Below are positions 10,800-22,439 of a DNA stretch of 64,000 nt, in pieces (position 1 is the first letter of the stretch; each line of letters begins with the position of its first letter). A program made the position numbers and the translations under genes. The notes beneath the pieces are model-generated. The model was not told where the DNA came from. It saw only the letters and a program-made list of their open reading frames with translations, and searched no databases. The DNA is from Lactarius indigo (taxonomy: Eukaryota > Basidiomycota > Agaricomycetes > Russulales > Russulaceae), in contig JAFKAC010000083.1 in the NCBI GenBank assembly GCA_025766275.1, positions 186,001 through 250,000 of the forward strand. The letters are read 5' to 3'.

Positions 10800-11720
10800 C
10801 AGAATTCTTTGAACATCTCGTTGTTTCTGCCACTGAGATTGGCGTGCTATATATTACGACGGATGTGATGGCAATCATCCAAACTTGGATTACTTGCATG
10901 TCCTCATCACAATGTGTTTTTGATATACAGCTAATACTGTCGTTGCTCTAGAAATACTGATGTCGCTGCTTTTGTAGATAAGGAGGCTGGTGTCCTGGGT
11001 AGGCAAAGGGCTGGGGAGAAGAAACGTACAGCGAGAAACAAGACCATGGCCACCACTAGCCGAGAGAAAGAGCCGGAGAATAGAGCGGTAGAGGTGCGCA
11101 AGTGGAAAACAAATTTGGCCAAGTTCTTGAAGGAGCTCGTAGATAGGTACACGCTTTGTTCATTGAGATCGGTTGGTTTTCCTACATGAGCAATTCCATC
11201 GCATTTTCATGAACCATTATCGTGATCTGGACCCATCTATTCATGCGGAGTGCGTTCGTTCCATCGGTTTATGGTTCAAAAATACCCTGGCCACTTCCTT
11301 GACGGCATGTATCTTCGCTACGTCGGGTGAGTCCTCTCGGATTCTAATACTTAAGTCCGTCTGGAGGCTGTCAAATCACTCTCTGGCGTCTACGAGAACA
11401 CGGACTACATCAGATCCATACAGACCTTCACAGAACGATTCAAGCCTCGTCTTGTCGAGATGGCGGTGTGGGACACGGAGCTCGCTGTTCACGTTGCTGT
11501 CATCGGTGCTGTCGCTGCGCGTCGACTACTCGAGGATGAACAGCGTGAGAAACTGTGCATACTTGTTTTTGATGAAGACGCCAAGGTCCGCAGGGCTGTT
11601 AGTGAGTTCGTCAGAGGCGTGTGGGCCGAAATCGTTGAAGAGATGCTGGGGAATGGCAAGGGCAAGCAGGAGCGCACACGCACAGGGGTCAAGGCGACAA
11701 AAAAGTCGACATTAGTAATA
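10800..11720 (+). pseudogene. SCC3: cohesin subunit SCC3/STAG, pseudogene fragment
   Basis: Joined frames match the STAG region of the cohesin subunit Scc3/SA. Recognisable blocks in order are YITTDVMAIIQTWITCMSSS (about 10845), DVAAFVDKEAG (10960), KWKTNLAKFLKELVDR (11100), HRIFMNHYRDLDPSIHAEC (11200), the YLRYVG and VLSDSNT blocks, VRLEAVKSLSGVYE, and FDEDAKVRRAVSEFVRGVW (11570). Lesions are evident: frameshifts near 10950 and near 11277 (a run of five A where six would keep frame), TGA where the family has Trp just after YLRYVG, and TAA after SDSNT. One intron at about 11150-11193 still has GT and AG. Start and most of the C-terminus are absent. Scc3 joins the Smc/Rad21 ring and is normally essential, so a functional copy presumably exists elsewhere. 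Confidence 0.85.
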
Positions 11721-12269
11721 AGCGGACGTTGGCACTGCGCACGGTTTCCCGACTAGACAAGCGCCAACCATCATCGGTTTTCCTTCGTCAACCACTGATC
11801 ATGAACCCCTCGAATACACGTAAACGAGAGCAGCTCCCAGACACCCCACGAAAGCGTCGACGGATCGTGTTGAATGTCGGTGAGTACTCGCACTCGAATC
11901 TGCAGGGAAGGCGAATTGGCTGACTCGAACCTCGCCTAAGTGGACCCTGGTCCTGTTGCTCCTGCGGCCCTCCCGCCACCGCCGCCGCCTCCCACCCCAG
12001 TTCAAGAAACTGACCCACCCCAAGGCGATTCTCCATGCGGATGTTTGATCTCACCCGTGCCAGAGCGCAACAATAGGTGGGTCTTCTGCGCTTGCCTGCT
12101 GTCCCAGGCTGACTCTCCCTCCATCAATTTGACAACTCCTGCACGTCAGATCTGTGTACGCGTTCGTGGGCAGCAGGAATGGGGAATAACAACCCTTAGC
12201 AATAGTATAGTGAAGTTGGATTGTTCGTAGTTGGATGGAATGCGCACGCGTTTGGGTGTCTTTATGGTT
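11721..12269. other. unassigned region
   Basis: Short frames with basic (TPRKRRRIVL) or proline-rich sequence follow the SCC3 relic. They could be remnants of exons, but no family is recognised. Confidence 0.4.
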
Positions 12270-12274
12270 TCTGC

Positions 12275-12890
12275 TGATGAACAGCACACATAGATAGCTT
12301 ACTCACAGAGGGACAAAGTGTTCTGTGGTGAGACAAGCTGGGTGGCTGGAAGCAGCAACAGGAAAGTCTAGCAAGGTAAAGCAAGGTGTCTGGCACACAA
12401 CAGTGAGAGAACTGATGTTGGTATTACAGAGGAGGAGACATACCTGGCACACAACAGTGAGAGAACTGATGTGGACCAGGAGCGTACAAGCACTACTACT
12501 TATACTGTACAGAGGTGTGACACTAGTACAAGAGTGGTAACGTAGAGTCACAGAATACAAGGAGCGTTGTTCTACATACAGGACAAAAGGAGTGTATGAA
12601 AAGAGAACAAGGCGACTAGAACAAAGAGAGTCCAGACAAAGATGATATCATAATGACATCACAATAAAGATAAGAACTAAAGAAGAACAAAGGACTGAGT
12701 ACAATGAAGTGTTCGGAGTGTTCTACATGATGTCATAGTACATGATGTCATACATGACGCAATGATCAGCGCTAGATTGTACAGATCAAATGTAAGTAAT
12801 CTACAAGTCCATTTAATCTAATCTAAAGCAGTCCATGCTGCAAGTCCGGTCCGTATGAGCCGCTAAGTGCGCAAGGGTCACTTATCAACA
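12275..12890 (+). repeat. solo LTR of family L2 (616 bp) with 5-bp target duplication
   Basis: It begins TGATGAACAG and ends TTATCAACA. TCTGC occurs immediately before (12270-12274) and after (12891-12895), an exact 5-bp target-site duplication. The same sequence recurs at 20675-21296 with its own duplication, and 5' fragments lie at 10283 and 60175. No internal retroelement DNA is present, so it arose by LTR-LTR recombination. Confidence 0.93.
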
Positions 12891-12895
12891 TCTGC

Positions 12896-13558
12896 CTCCC
12901 TGTGAGGTACCCCCCTTTACGCCTGGCTCAGATGTGTTCTCGTTGATGTGCGGTGACGTTCGATCAGTTCCTGTGGAAACTGCGTGCGTGCTCGCGAAAG
13001 GTTGTCTGGGAGGAGGCGGTATGTTACGTGGGGTGTTGATTGTTAGCACTGTTGACACGTTCCGTGGCAAAATGTACCTCTTTGCGGGATTGGGCTAGCT
13101 CGTGTTCCAGTTCCATGCACAACTGGCTAAGATCCGCATTTGCCATGCTTAATTTGGCGACTTCGGCAGTGTACCTCACCTGATGGCTTCAAGGACATGC
13201 TCGGCAAACTCACCGCGAGCGTCACGGAGGCCAAGGAGGTACCGCCAGATATCCCGTGAGACGGCGGAGCGTGTGGGGTACCAGCGGGACTCGGTGTGGA
13301 CCCCCCAATTCTGATGAATGCTAGCAGATGTGATGCGGCATCTCTCGTATGGCCTTCTGCACGTTCTTGCAGAGTTGGCGTATCTTGGGCTTCTGCTTAC
13401 CATCGGAGAAATCTCTGGCGGCGGCTGGTCTCAATACCCTAAGAGCACGATTGCGAACTTGGTTGTCGTTCTGCACAAGTTTTCATCAATGATGATGACC
13501 ACTTAGATCGATTTTTCATTACTGTCGACAAGAGAGTGGCTATTTCGGTTCAGAACAA
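12896..13558. other. unassigned, possible decayed minus-strand coding remnant
   Basis: On the minus strand a short frame around 13040-13150 reads like a coiled coil (MANADLSQLCMELEHELAQS), and a Ser/Pro-rich frame lies at 13200-13330. Stops separate them and no family is recognised. Confidence 0.35.
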
Positions 13559-16500
13559 TTAAACAACTAACCAGTGAAAGCATACCGTGACGAAAGCATT
13601 AGCCAATGAAATATGAAATGGATAAATGAGTCTTACCTTGTACATTAGTCTCCGATGTAGTAGTCCTAAGAGGGGAATAAGCCAAATGGGATCAGATGTA
13701 ATATAATTGCAAATACATTGCTGTTCGAATATTTCGTTACAACGAATGAATAGGTTGCCGCTGTGGTCAATGACATCCATCACGAAGTAGTCACCAGACA
13801 TATTATCGAAGGTTTGAATGAGTGGCGCACCATGCACAATTGACTGCGCAAAAAAGAACTCTGTTGATGACTTGGAGCGGAGACGACGAAGCCTCAAATT
13901 GACATCCTTGGACCGTGGTTGGCTTGCGGCATCAAGGGGGCACACCAGGCAAATAGGGAATGTATAATCTGCGACTGAGGTGGTGAATATAAACAGAAGC
14001 TCCGCAAAAATGAACCCATTTGTTGTCTTGAGAATAATGAAATCGCATCTCTCGAGGCCATGGAATCGCGGGCTACAATATAGGTAGTCCAGGTATTGTT
14101 TCCAGTCGACCATCGATTCATAACATACTTTCATCGACCTGTATTCCGTGATCTTAAAAGGCTATGAGCCAAAATACCAGATTAGATGCGAAACTCACCT
14201 TGTCTTCAGCCTGAAATTCAACGCGCATACAGCCTGGTGCAAAAGTGAAGTCATACAATGGCATTGTGTTAGTCAACCATGCCGCGAGCCTCACATGGAA
14301 GTTCCTGAAAGTCTTATTTTGAACCCCCAGGGCTTCAAGAGCCCCAAATGTGACAGGAGACTGTCGTGATCGCAAAATAACAGCCCCGGCATCGAACGTC
14401 GACCTTCTCTTTTGACATGATGGACCATCTTGTACTGGGGGTTCTACGGAGGAACCAATATCTTGTTCCTGAGTGCTCCCCAAAGCGTCGCATCCAATGT
14501 CATCATCGTTCGTCGCCGCCTCACATATAGCTGCGTCGAGTTCGTTGATTTGTTCCCAAATCAACACTGCAATGAGCAAAGTGTGTTCGTGTTTTAAGAT
14601 CTATTTTTGAGAGATCATCACAAATTGAATAGATAAAGATAAGGTATGCGACGAACCTGAGATGCAACACGCTTGAAATTGGTCCGATTTAAGTACAGCT
14701 TCCTGAGGAAGCCATGCATCTTCTCATTTGGCTTCATATTGTAGTTACGTGAGGTACCTTTCGCTTCGATATCGTCGAAGCTGTGGACCAACGCGTGCAT
14801 CTTGGGGAAGTTCCAGTTTTTGGCTGTGGTTTTACTCTGCGGATCCTCCTCCAATTTATTACATAATTCAGTATACTCCTGCTAAATAGATCAGTACCAC
14901 CGGATCATCAAAAGAGATTGAGTACCTTCATGAGGGTCCCAAACCTCTCTAGTTCGCTCCGCCCAGCCAGAATCGTCTCCTCCGTGTGTACCTCTAAAGA
15001 TAGAAGTAAATCCAAGATGGAAAAACTTCGCAGGCAGAGTAGTAACTTCCACTCTTCTTTATCTTTGTCTGGGGGAAAAAGGTTGTGTGCAGCAAAGACC
15101 ACAACCTGAGTTTGTCAGTCGATGAGATGAGGCCGCATATAATTGACACACCTTGGATATATCCTCGTTCTTCCCACCGTCTGTAAAATCCACATGCATC
15201 ACTTCAGAAAAGTGATTTAGACCACGCCAGCGGGGCGCAAGATTGAACCTGAGGGAGTGGAGTGAAGTTAGCGCTGGGACATTGACTTGTATGAGACGGT
15301 AAATAGTATAGTACTGTTGTTCGAGTTTCGTTGTGGCAGCGCGGCCTATTAGGGTATCCTTAAAGAGACCCTTGAACCTCTTCCATAAATGATTCCCGAA
15401 TATGCCATTATTGTTCGCGTGAAGCCTGTCAAATGATAACACGCGATATGGGTCGGAATTGTTGACATGCCAGAACACATTCTAGACCCACCGTTACACA
15501 TAATTAATGGACAAAATAATCATGAGACTCACATTGACATCACGAATCCCATATCTAGAGAAATGGTGCTTGCGACCCCTCTTGTCGAAGGTTCTCCCTT
15601 CTTCAATAAGTTCCCGCATCCGTTCCATTGTCCTCAGTGGCCAAGTTTGTGAGACATCAGCGAGCTGGTGGTCGGGGACGAAACAAATCGGGCAGGGCAT
15701 TTTTCCACGAGCACCCTGGATTAGAGACATAACGCACCTAATACATTGGGGTCAGTCAATTCAGGCGGTGACAGAGAATAAAATATGTATTACTGTTCTT
15801 CATAGTTGGCAGATAATGTGATGACGCCAGGGAAAAATTGCTGTTGGGTGCCATCAGCACACTGAAGCCAGCAGCCCACCTTAGATTTGTCGACAATGGA
15901 TTCGATTATGTAGTAAAATGCACAATGCCAGACCTCGCGTTTGAAGTTGGTGAATTCGGTCTTCCCAGAGCCCTCTGCAGTTTCCCGGATCTAGAATGAG
16001 TGTTACGGTGCAATATCAGATACTTATTAACCAGAGAACTTACATCCGGCAACCACCCGATAATGCGCCCACCGCCAACGCCGCTATTGCGATTCCGAAT
16101 CTCAGCTGGTAGATTCGCACAGCGAGCGATCACTGGGTAAGCTTTTTCTGTGCCAAAGCTTGACAGCTTCGACTTATCCGCATAAAGGATGAAGCATAGC
16201 GGGCGCGCACCCTTGGGGATCCCGGACTACAACGATAATTTGTTCAACAACAAAAAAGGTATACGGACTCGACTGTTACAAGGGATAAATAGTAATATGC
16301 GTACTTGAAAGTTCCAGAACGAGCCCGCGGTCCAAGGCTCGTCATATACACGAGAGATATTCTCCCCGTCGTGCTTAAAAACCTTCTGCGCGTCCCATTC
16401 GAAATATTGGGTCAATTGCGGGTCCATGATGAGGTCGACTGCCCAGTCCCATAGTGGACGATAAGGTATCTCAAACGTCCGATCCACACCATCGTAAGGG

Positions 16501-17321
16501 ACTGAAATATTGCAGAAATCAAACTAGACCTTGAAAATATTAGTGACTAAACTTCAGTAGAATTCCTGCGCTTACAGCGGTCAGTTGAAGCGATGCGCGC
16601 TCCCACGCACCCCAAATGTCAGAGTAATTTGAGAAGGTAAGTTTACCCTTGCCCTCGATACAGAGTCTGACAACTTCAATGAGACGCTCAGTGCGATCCT
16701 TGTTCATCCCGGCCTCCATGAGAACCTCCGAGAACAGGAAGTCTTCGCGCATTTGAAAGAATGGACGCCATGGCTCAGCCTTAGGGGGACTGGGACGTTT
16801 GCGTTTGCAGCTGTTATCGCCAGGACCTTGTGGCGCTCGTCCACTATTTGGATGGTATTCGATTGTAAATGCGGGGGGTCTCGCAGGGGGGCCAGTCGTC
16901 ATTGTGACAGAAGGGGGTGTTGGTTCACGCACTGGGTGGGTGATCACATCAACCAATAGGTAGGAAGATCGAAATACTACGTACCTGCTGTTTCAAAGCC
17001 CACATCAAAGTCCATCGGGTCAGCAGCAATGAAGTCAAAGGTTTGGGGTTCGTCTGGAATGGCGACACCTGGGGCTGAAAACTCTGGATCGTCGGTCAGT
17101 ATATCAAATATGATATGGTGTGTCCATCACGTACCATCGTGACTTGCCTCTAGTGTGCGAAGTCTCCTCTCCCGGGTCTTCGCATAGTTTATTTCCCCCT
17201 GGCGTTCCCTTCGTTCTCTCTCACATTTCTTAATATGGGCTGGAAGATTCTGGGTGCGAAATGAAACGCGACATAATTGACATTTCTTTACCTTGCTCGG
17301 GGATTGACTCGCTTTTGGCAT
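13559..17321 (-). CDS. Plavaka/KDZ-type DDE transposase
   Basis: This multi-exon minus-strand gene starts at ATG 17319-17321 (MPKASQ). The first exon carries a CxxC...HxxxC zinc finger (CQLCRVSF, AHIKKCE). After a Pro-rich linker comes the helical PWRPFFQMREDFLFSEVLM region. The catalytic core has the Plavaka hallmarks ILYADKSKLSSFGTEKAYPV, GGGRIIGWLPDV, a WLQCADG block, and CPICFVPDHQL. Further exons contain DPYRVLSFDRLHANNNGIFG, VVVFAAHNLFPPDKD, FPKMHALVHSFDDIEAKG and MKPNEKMHGFLRKLY. Candidate catalytic acids are the Asp in ADKS and in CADG. The C-terminal exon ends around DHSGNLFIRCNEIF; the true stop is uncertain. No stop interrupts the exons I could follow, so it may encode a full transposase. 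I found no terminal inverted repeats by eye. Confidence 0.75.
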
Positions 17322-17411
17322 AAGTAGAGGGAGTAGAGCAAAGAGTAGGAATGGTGGGTGGTCAGAGAAAGTGATAATATAGTTATTACAGTAAGCGTGG
17401 GAGATCAACAA

Positions 17412-18222
17412 AGACCAATATTACGTCAAATAACACCAGCCAATATTGTCTCATCATTATTAATCACTTCCACGCCAATCCAGCACCTGCCCTGTGCTGC
17501 ATTTAATTGGACCATTGTAGGTGCGTCGTGACTATTCTTTTAATTGATTGTGATTATCTGACTTTCCATGTAATCGTTCTAGATAAAGCTGGTCGTCTTC
17601 ACAAGCACACCAGAATCAACAATCTCAATTGGGTACCAGGACAAGTTTGGGACTTTGTCCAATGGCGCAAACCCAATGTTACTGCGATCGGGGGTTTTAT
17701 GTGGCTACCCCCAGGTTGTCTTCACAAGCTTTGGGAAGCAACGCTAATACATCAGCTGATTCAGAGGACGGAACTTTTGTCAACCCCAGTGACACTCGCT
17801 GCCAGGAATTTTCCCATATCGCTACCACCTATGTCTCCAATGAGGTCGCACACAAGTATCAGCACAGTAACCATGTAGCCGACGAACTCGCGTCCTTTTC
17901 CCCTATCATCAGGTACTGTACCGATCTTACTATCAGCACCTCCTTCACTATTACATTCGTTCTAGGTTGGACCATTCCTTGGACCGAGCCGAGATCTTAA
18001 CTGGAGACGTGCCCAGATATCAATGTAAGTATGTCTATTAATACTTGTGTGCTGCACCCCCGATCTCCATTTACCAGGTGGCTTTGTACGTGGACAGTGG
18101 ACAGGGTCTCTCGGCTGAATTTTTTTATTTGGGGGTTGAGAGTCCATTATAAGGATTATAAGGTAGTTGCATAGCTAATCCACTGATCTCCACCCCCCTC
18201 TCGACTTGCAGAACTTTTTTAC
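17412..18222 (+). other. intergenic or upstream exon region, uncertain
   Basis: Overlapping plus-strand frames at 17507-18000 look partly coding in composition (for example TYVSNEVAHKYQHSNHVADEL) and are flanked by GT/AG-like sites. They could be 5' exons of the gene starting near 18223, or an unrelated relic. No family is recognised. Confidence 0.3.
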
Positions 18223-19404
18223 ATGGCTTCCAATGACGATGATTCGTCCTCTTCATGACGTGGTCCCTATGGTTCAGACCTGGAAGACAACGAGGTCAAT
18301 TCGGCGCGGATGTCTATGGTGTTGACACTTCCGCCCAACCTTTCGAATCAGCAATTGCATGAGGTCAGTCATATGAATTTAGTCTTGTGTCGTTTCTTAC
18401 GCTAATTTGACTCACCTCTACTAGATGCTCAAAGCCAGCCAGATTCATCAGCAAATGCTCAGCAATGAGTTGAAGGCACTAAGAATCAACTACGAAGAAC
18501 TGGAAGAGGTGAACAAGTCCACGAAAACCGCAAGAGCTGCGAGGGGGTCGTTGGAGGGGGAGTCGAGGGAGATATCGCTTGCCAGGGGTAGGTTTTCCAT
18601 AGTCGGTGAGCTCTGGGTTAAAAAAACCACGCTTGGAATCCCTTTCCCTGAACACCTTGACCCACTTGATCCCTCATGCTACAACGATCCTGCTGGTGGT
18701 TCTGAAGCGCGTGGTGTAATTGCCGAGTTGTACAGGGACCTTAAGCCACATCTCCGGCTGGCACTTGCAGACCCTGATCGAAGCATGACGTTCAAGAACA
18801 TTGTAAGTTTTTGAATTTTCTCCTGGCGCATCTGATTAATTTGCTGCGGTGTAGTTTCTCAAGCAATTGGATCAAGAATGTGCAAATTCAGCACATGCAG
18901 TGCATGCCTATGTGCCCCGTTTCTTCGACGGCCTCAACCTCAGCTTGGCTCTGTTTGCCAGGAACTTTGATCGCACGACTTCTCTGGAGCTTCAAAAGCT
19001 CCTTGGAAGCCCAGCAAAACCCGGCATGACATATGCGCCCTTTCCACGGCTCATTTTCCCTGACTATGATGTCAGCAGCCACTGCCCATACCGGTCTATG
19101 GTACTTGTAAAAGTGTGTATGGTGGCCTGAGTTTCATAGCCATATAAACCACTGACACATTTTTTTTAGTTCCTTAAACTCATTTTTTATGGGCCCTCAT
19201 CAATCGATGGTGAGGCCACTGTGAAACGCTTGACAAAGGGAGTGATCTGGGGCGTCAATTCGGCCACTCTGGGAATGATTGCAATGGCAGCCACCCTGGT
19301 AAGTAATGAGCATTTGTATCTAGTGCCTTCCTTTGCTAACTTGATAATGTAGCTCATGTATGCATGCAGCCCAGACCAATCTTTTTCAGAGAGGATGTTG
19401 GGAC
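18223..19404 (+). pseudogene. hypothetical Agaricomycete protein, 5' part, split by hAT insertion
   Basis: Exons can be followed: MASNDDDSSSS with an in-frame TGA at 18256-18258, then NLSNQQLHE, an intron ending CTACTAG at 18424, and a coiled-coil exon (QQMLSNELKALRINYEELEE). Further exons contain HLDPLDPSCYNDP, VPRFFDGLNLSLALFARNF, YAPFPRLIFPDYD and KFLKLIFYGPSS with GT-AG introns at about 18803-18854 and 19111-19169, then ACSPDQSFSERMLG. The last exon is cut at 19404 by the hAT element and resumes at 21549 in frame (SERMLG joins PSHIPWGQ). I recognise the general shape of a large family of hypothetical proteins expanded in mushroom-forming fungi, but no function is known to me. If 18223 is the true start, the TGA is a second lesion; otherwise translation could start later. 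Confidence 0.65.
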
Positions 19405-21540
19405 TAGTGATTTCCCGGCCCGGCCCGGCCCTATGATTGGGGTCACGGCCCGGCTTTAGGTGGCCCACGGCCTCACAATGTGGAGGCCTGAGCCTCTGCC
19501 TGCAGCCTGTGATGGCTTCGGCCTGACACGGCCAGAAAGCTCACGGCTTAGGCTTGCCACGGCCAGAAAGCCACGGCTTCATCACAACCAAGTCCCTGAT
19601 AGCTGCTAAATCTGCAGGGTTTGGGGTAGGGTGGGTGGAATGTCACTGAGTGTCGCGCAGGCCTCTGCGGGGCGTGAGATATCATAGACAGGTGTGTAGC
19701 GGTTGCGAAAGCGTCTTGATCGAAGAGCTAAAGCCGCGCGCAAGTGCAGCGAGGTCGGGAATATGAATTGGGTTGGTTGGTTGCAGGCAGTCGGAAACAG
19801 TCGCGCACGCTTCAGCGCAGCGCGAAACTTCGTAGAGGCGGCCGCAAAAGTCGAAAACGCGTCGGGATTGAGTCTCTAAGGCCGCGCGCAAGTGCGGCAT
19901 GCTGGGGAACTTGGGAGATGAACCTTGCTGAACTCAAAAGTCCGAAATCTGTAGGGGGAAGTCTAATATTAGAAGTCTGATGTGTGAGGTTGTAGTTACA
20001 TGAGGCGTATACCGGGGAAAGTGGGCTAAGGTACAGGGTGCATTAGATAACAAGGGAGAGGGAATGCTAAAACGCAAAGGGAGGAATCTAGTGAAATGCA
20101 CTACAATGATACCTGGGGATGTGAAACTGCTCGCGCAGGCCTCTATGAGGCATAGAATATCATACATAGGTACGTGGTGATTGTGTACACATCTGTGCCA
20201 AATTTCTAAGGCCGCGTGTGAGTGCATGTGAGGTTGGGAGAGGGTACACAGGCCTGCAGGGTCAGGTGGTGGAAGATGGTCAGAAATCGTCGCGCACGCT
20301 TCTGCACAGCATGAGACGTCGTATCGGTGGCTGCCTGGGCCGTTAATATGTCAGAGTTTAAAAGCTAAGCCCGCACACAAGTGCGGCGGGGTCGGGAGAG
20401 GGTATAGAGAACCAGCTGGGTCGGGTGATCGAAGGTAGTCGGAAACAGTCACGCACATTTCTGCGCGGCACCAAACATCGTATCGGTGGCTGCCTTGGTT
20501 TAGAATGTGTCAAGTTTGAGTAGCTAAGCCCGCGTGTGAGTGCAGCATGCTGGGGAACGCAAGGGGCAAGCTACACTGAACTCTGGAGTCTGAGGGGGAA
20601 AGCTTATGCTATCACTTTTGTCCAAGGTGTAAATGTTGTAAATACATGAACTATATACTAGGGAAGGAAAGAAGTGATGAACAGCACACATAGGTAGCTT
20701 ACTCACAGAGGGACAAAGTGTTCTGTGGTGAGACAAGCTGGGTGGCTGGAAAGCAGCAACAGGAGATCTAGCAAAGTGAAGCAGAGGTGTCTGGCACACA
20801 AGCAGTGAGAACTGATATTGTTATATTGGAGAAAAGGGAGCTTACCTGGCACACAAGCAGTGAGAACTGATGTGGACCAGGAGCGTACATGGTACTCTAC
20901 TTATACACTTTCTGGTAGTGACACTGTACAAGGGATGTAACACTAAGTCACGCAGTACAAAGAAGTATTGTTCTACAAACGGACAAAGGAGTGGACGTTC
21001 TGAGAACAAAGAAAGAATAAGGAGAGTCCAGAAGCAAATGATATCATAGTGACATCATAATAAAGATAAAGCTAAGTACAGAACAAAGGAAAGTACAAAG
21101 GCGTTATACAACGCAGAGTCTGGATGTATGATGTCATAGAAGTACAGTGATGTCATAGATGACGCAATGGTAAGTCCAGATTGTACAGATCAATCAGTAT
21201 CTAATCTACAAGTCCTGTATATCTAATCTTAAGCAGTCCATGCTGCAAGTCCGGTCCGTACGAGCCGCTAAGTGCGCAAGGGTCACTTTATCAACAAGAA
21301 GAAATGGAGTGGCAAGATGAAGGGAGTGAAAGTTTCATTCAAGGGACCCTCAGTTCTGGGCCTAGAGACAGACGGCCCCAAAGATGAAAGCCGGGGCTGC
21401 AGGCCGTGCAAGCGGCCTTCCAAATTTGAAGCCGGAGCCTTGGGCCGTTCCAGGCCGCCTCCTCGGCCCAGCCTGGTCCGGCTTCTGAAGTGCTGGCTTA
21501 GGCTGGCTTCTGGCCTATGAGCCGGGCCGGGAAATCACTA
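19405..21540. mobile_element. non-autonomous hAT element with 8-bp target duplication
   Basis: The ends are perfect 20-bp inverted repeats starting TAGTGATTTCCCGG at 19405 and ending with the reverse complement at 21540. GTTGGGAC flanks both sides (19397-19404 and 21541-21548), an exact 8-bp duplication typical of hAT transposons. The interior encodes no transposase. It consists of GC-rich imperfect repeats of about 140-160 bp with a recurring word like GTCGCGCACGCTTCTGCGC (near 19656, 19798, 20130, 20287, 20447). Excluding the solo LTR inserted at 20675-21296 and its duplicated 5 bp, the element is about 1.5 kb. A related block is seen near 58225-58350. Confidence 0.93.
20675..21296 (+). repeat. 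solo LTR of family L2 (622 bp), nested in the hAT element
   Basis: It begins TGATGAACAG and ends TTTATCAACA. AGAAG flanks it exactly (20670-20674 and 21297-21301). The sequence is highly similar over its full length to the solo LTR at 12275-12890. It inserted after the hAT element landed, giving a relative order of events. Confidence 0.93.
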
Positions 21541-21970
21541 GTTGGGACCAAGCCACATTCCATGGGGGCAGTGTTTTAACTGCCATAAACGTGCTATCCT
21601 TAGTTTTCCTGCTACGCATCGCAAAGACCAACTTTCCTGGTACGACAAGGCACTCTTCGGGAAGGATCTGGATTCTACAGAGTCGTCATCATCAGATAAT
21701 TCGGGGCCTAGCACGTGCAATGGCTATGCCAATGACTCAGACATCACAGACCTAGTCAGTTGTCTCGGCCAAGCAAAAGTTCACTCTCCAGCAATTCAAC
21801 CTGACCCACTACCATTGACAGTCCCTCGTAGCCTGTCCCCTGCCCCATCTTCTGGCCAGATGGAGCGGCTTGAGCCTGAGAAAGTTGCAGAGGCTAATGA
21901 GCCGCAGAATGTGGTGCGGACTAACAAGCCCACCACTCGCAAGCCGAGGAGGAAAAATACCAAGAAATGA
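21541..21970 (+). pseudogene. 3' part of the hAT-split hypothetical gene
   Basis: Past the duplicated GTTGGGAC, the frame continues as PSHIPWGQCFNCHKRA, which joins directly to the exon at 19404 if one copy of the duplication is removed. It then runs through a Ser/Pro-rich tail (STESSSSDNSG, PRSLSPAPSSGQ) and a basic end (KPRRKNTKK) to TGA at 21968-21970. The perfect rejoining shows that the insertion lies in an exon and that this downstream part has kept its frame since. Confidence 0.8.
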
Positions 21971-22439
21971 TACTAGCATAGATACATTCGTGTTCTTTCC
22001 CTACAACGTCCCTATATTTTTCGAATCAACGACGATTGATTTCTTTCTGGCAACAGTTAGTTTTCTGGTCACGTGATCAGAAAGTTGGAATTAAGACGTC
22101 TGAGTCACGTCTGTTCTCTTTCTCTTATTACCTTGATCACCATTGACACTCCCTTCTTCTTCTCCAGCCTTGCCATCAACGTCAACTCCCCCTGTCACTG
22201 GTCTGGTGTCCAGCATCTTATCCAAGCTACCTTCTGAATCCCCGTGCTGGACTCGGAGCACATGATACAATGTAAGTTTGTCGCTTTGCCATTGACACCC
22301 CTCCAGCGCTATACTGTCAATGTTTGCGGCCTCATCTCTTGGGACATGCACGTCGACTGGGTCTTGACACGAACGTTTCCGGTATTTAATTTCCTTGCTA
22401 AACTTACCGTGAGATTAGTTTTACTGACTAGTCGTTCCC

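Noticed and set aside
10949..11692. Frequent stops that could be taken as an alternative genetic code
   Set aside because: Stops occur together with frameshifts in relics only, while intact genes use standard stops.
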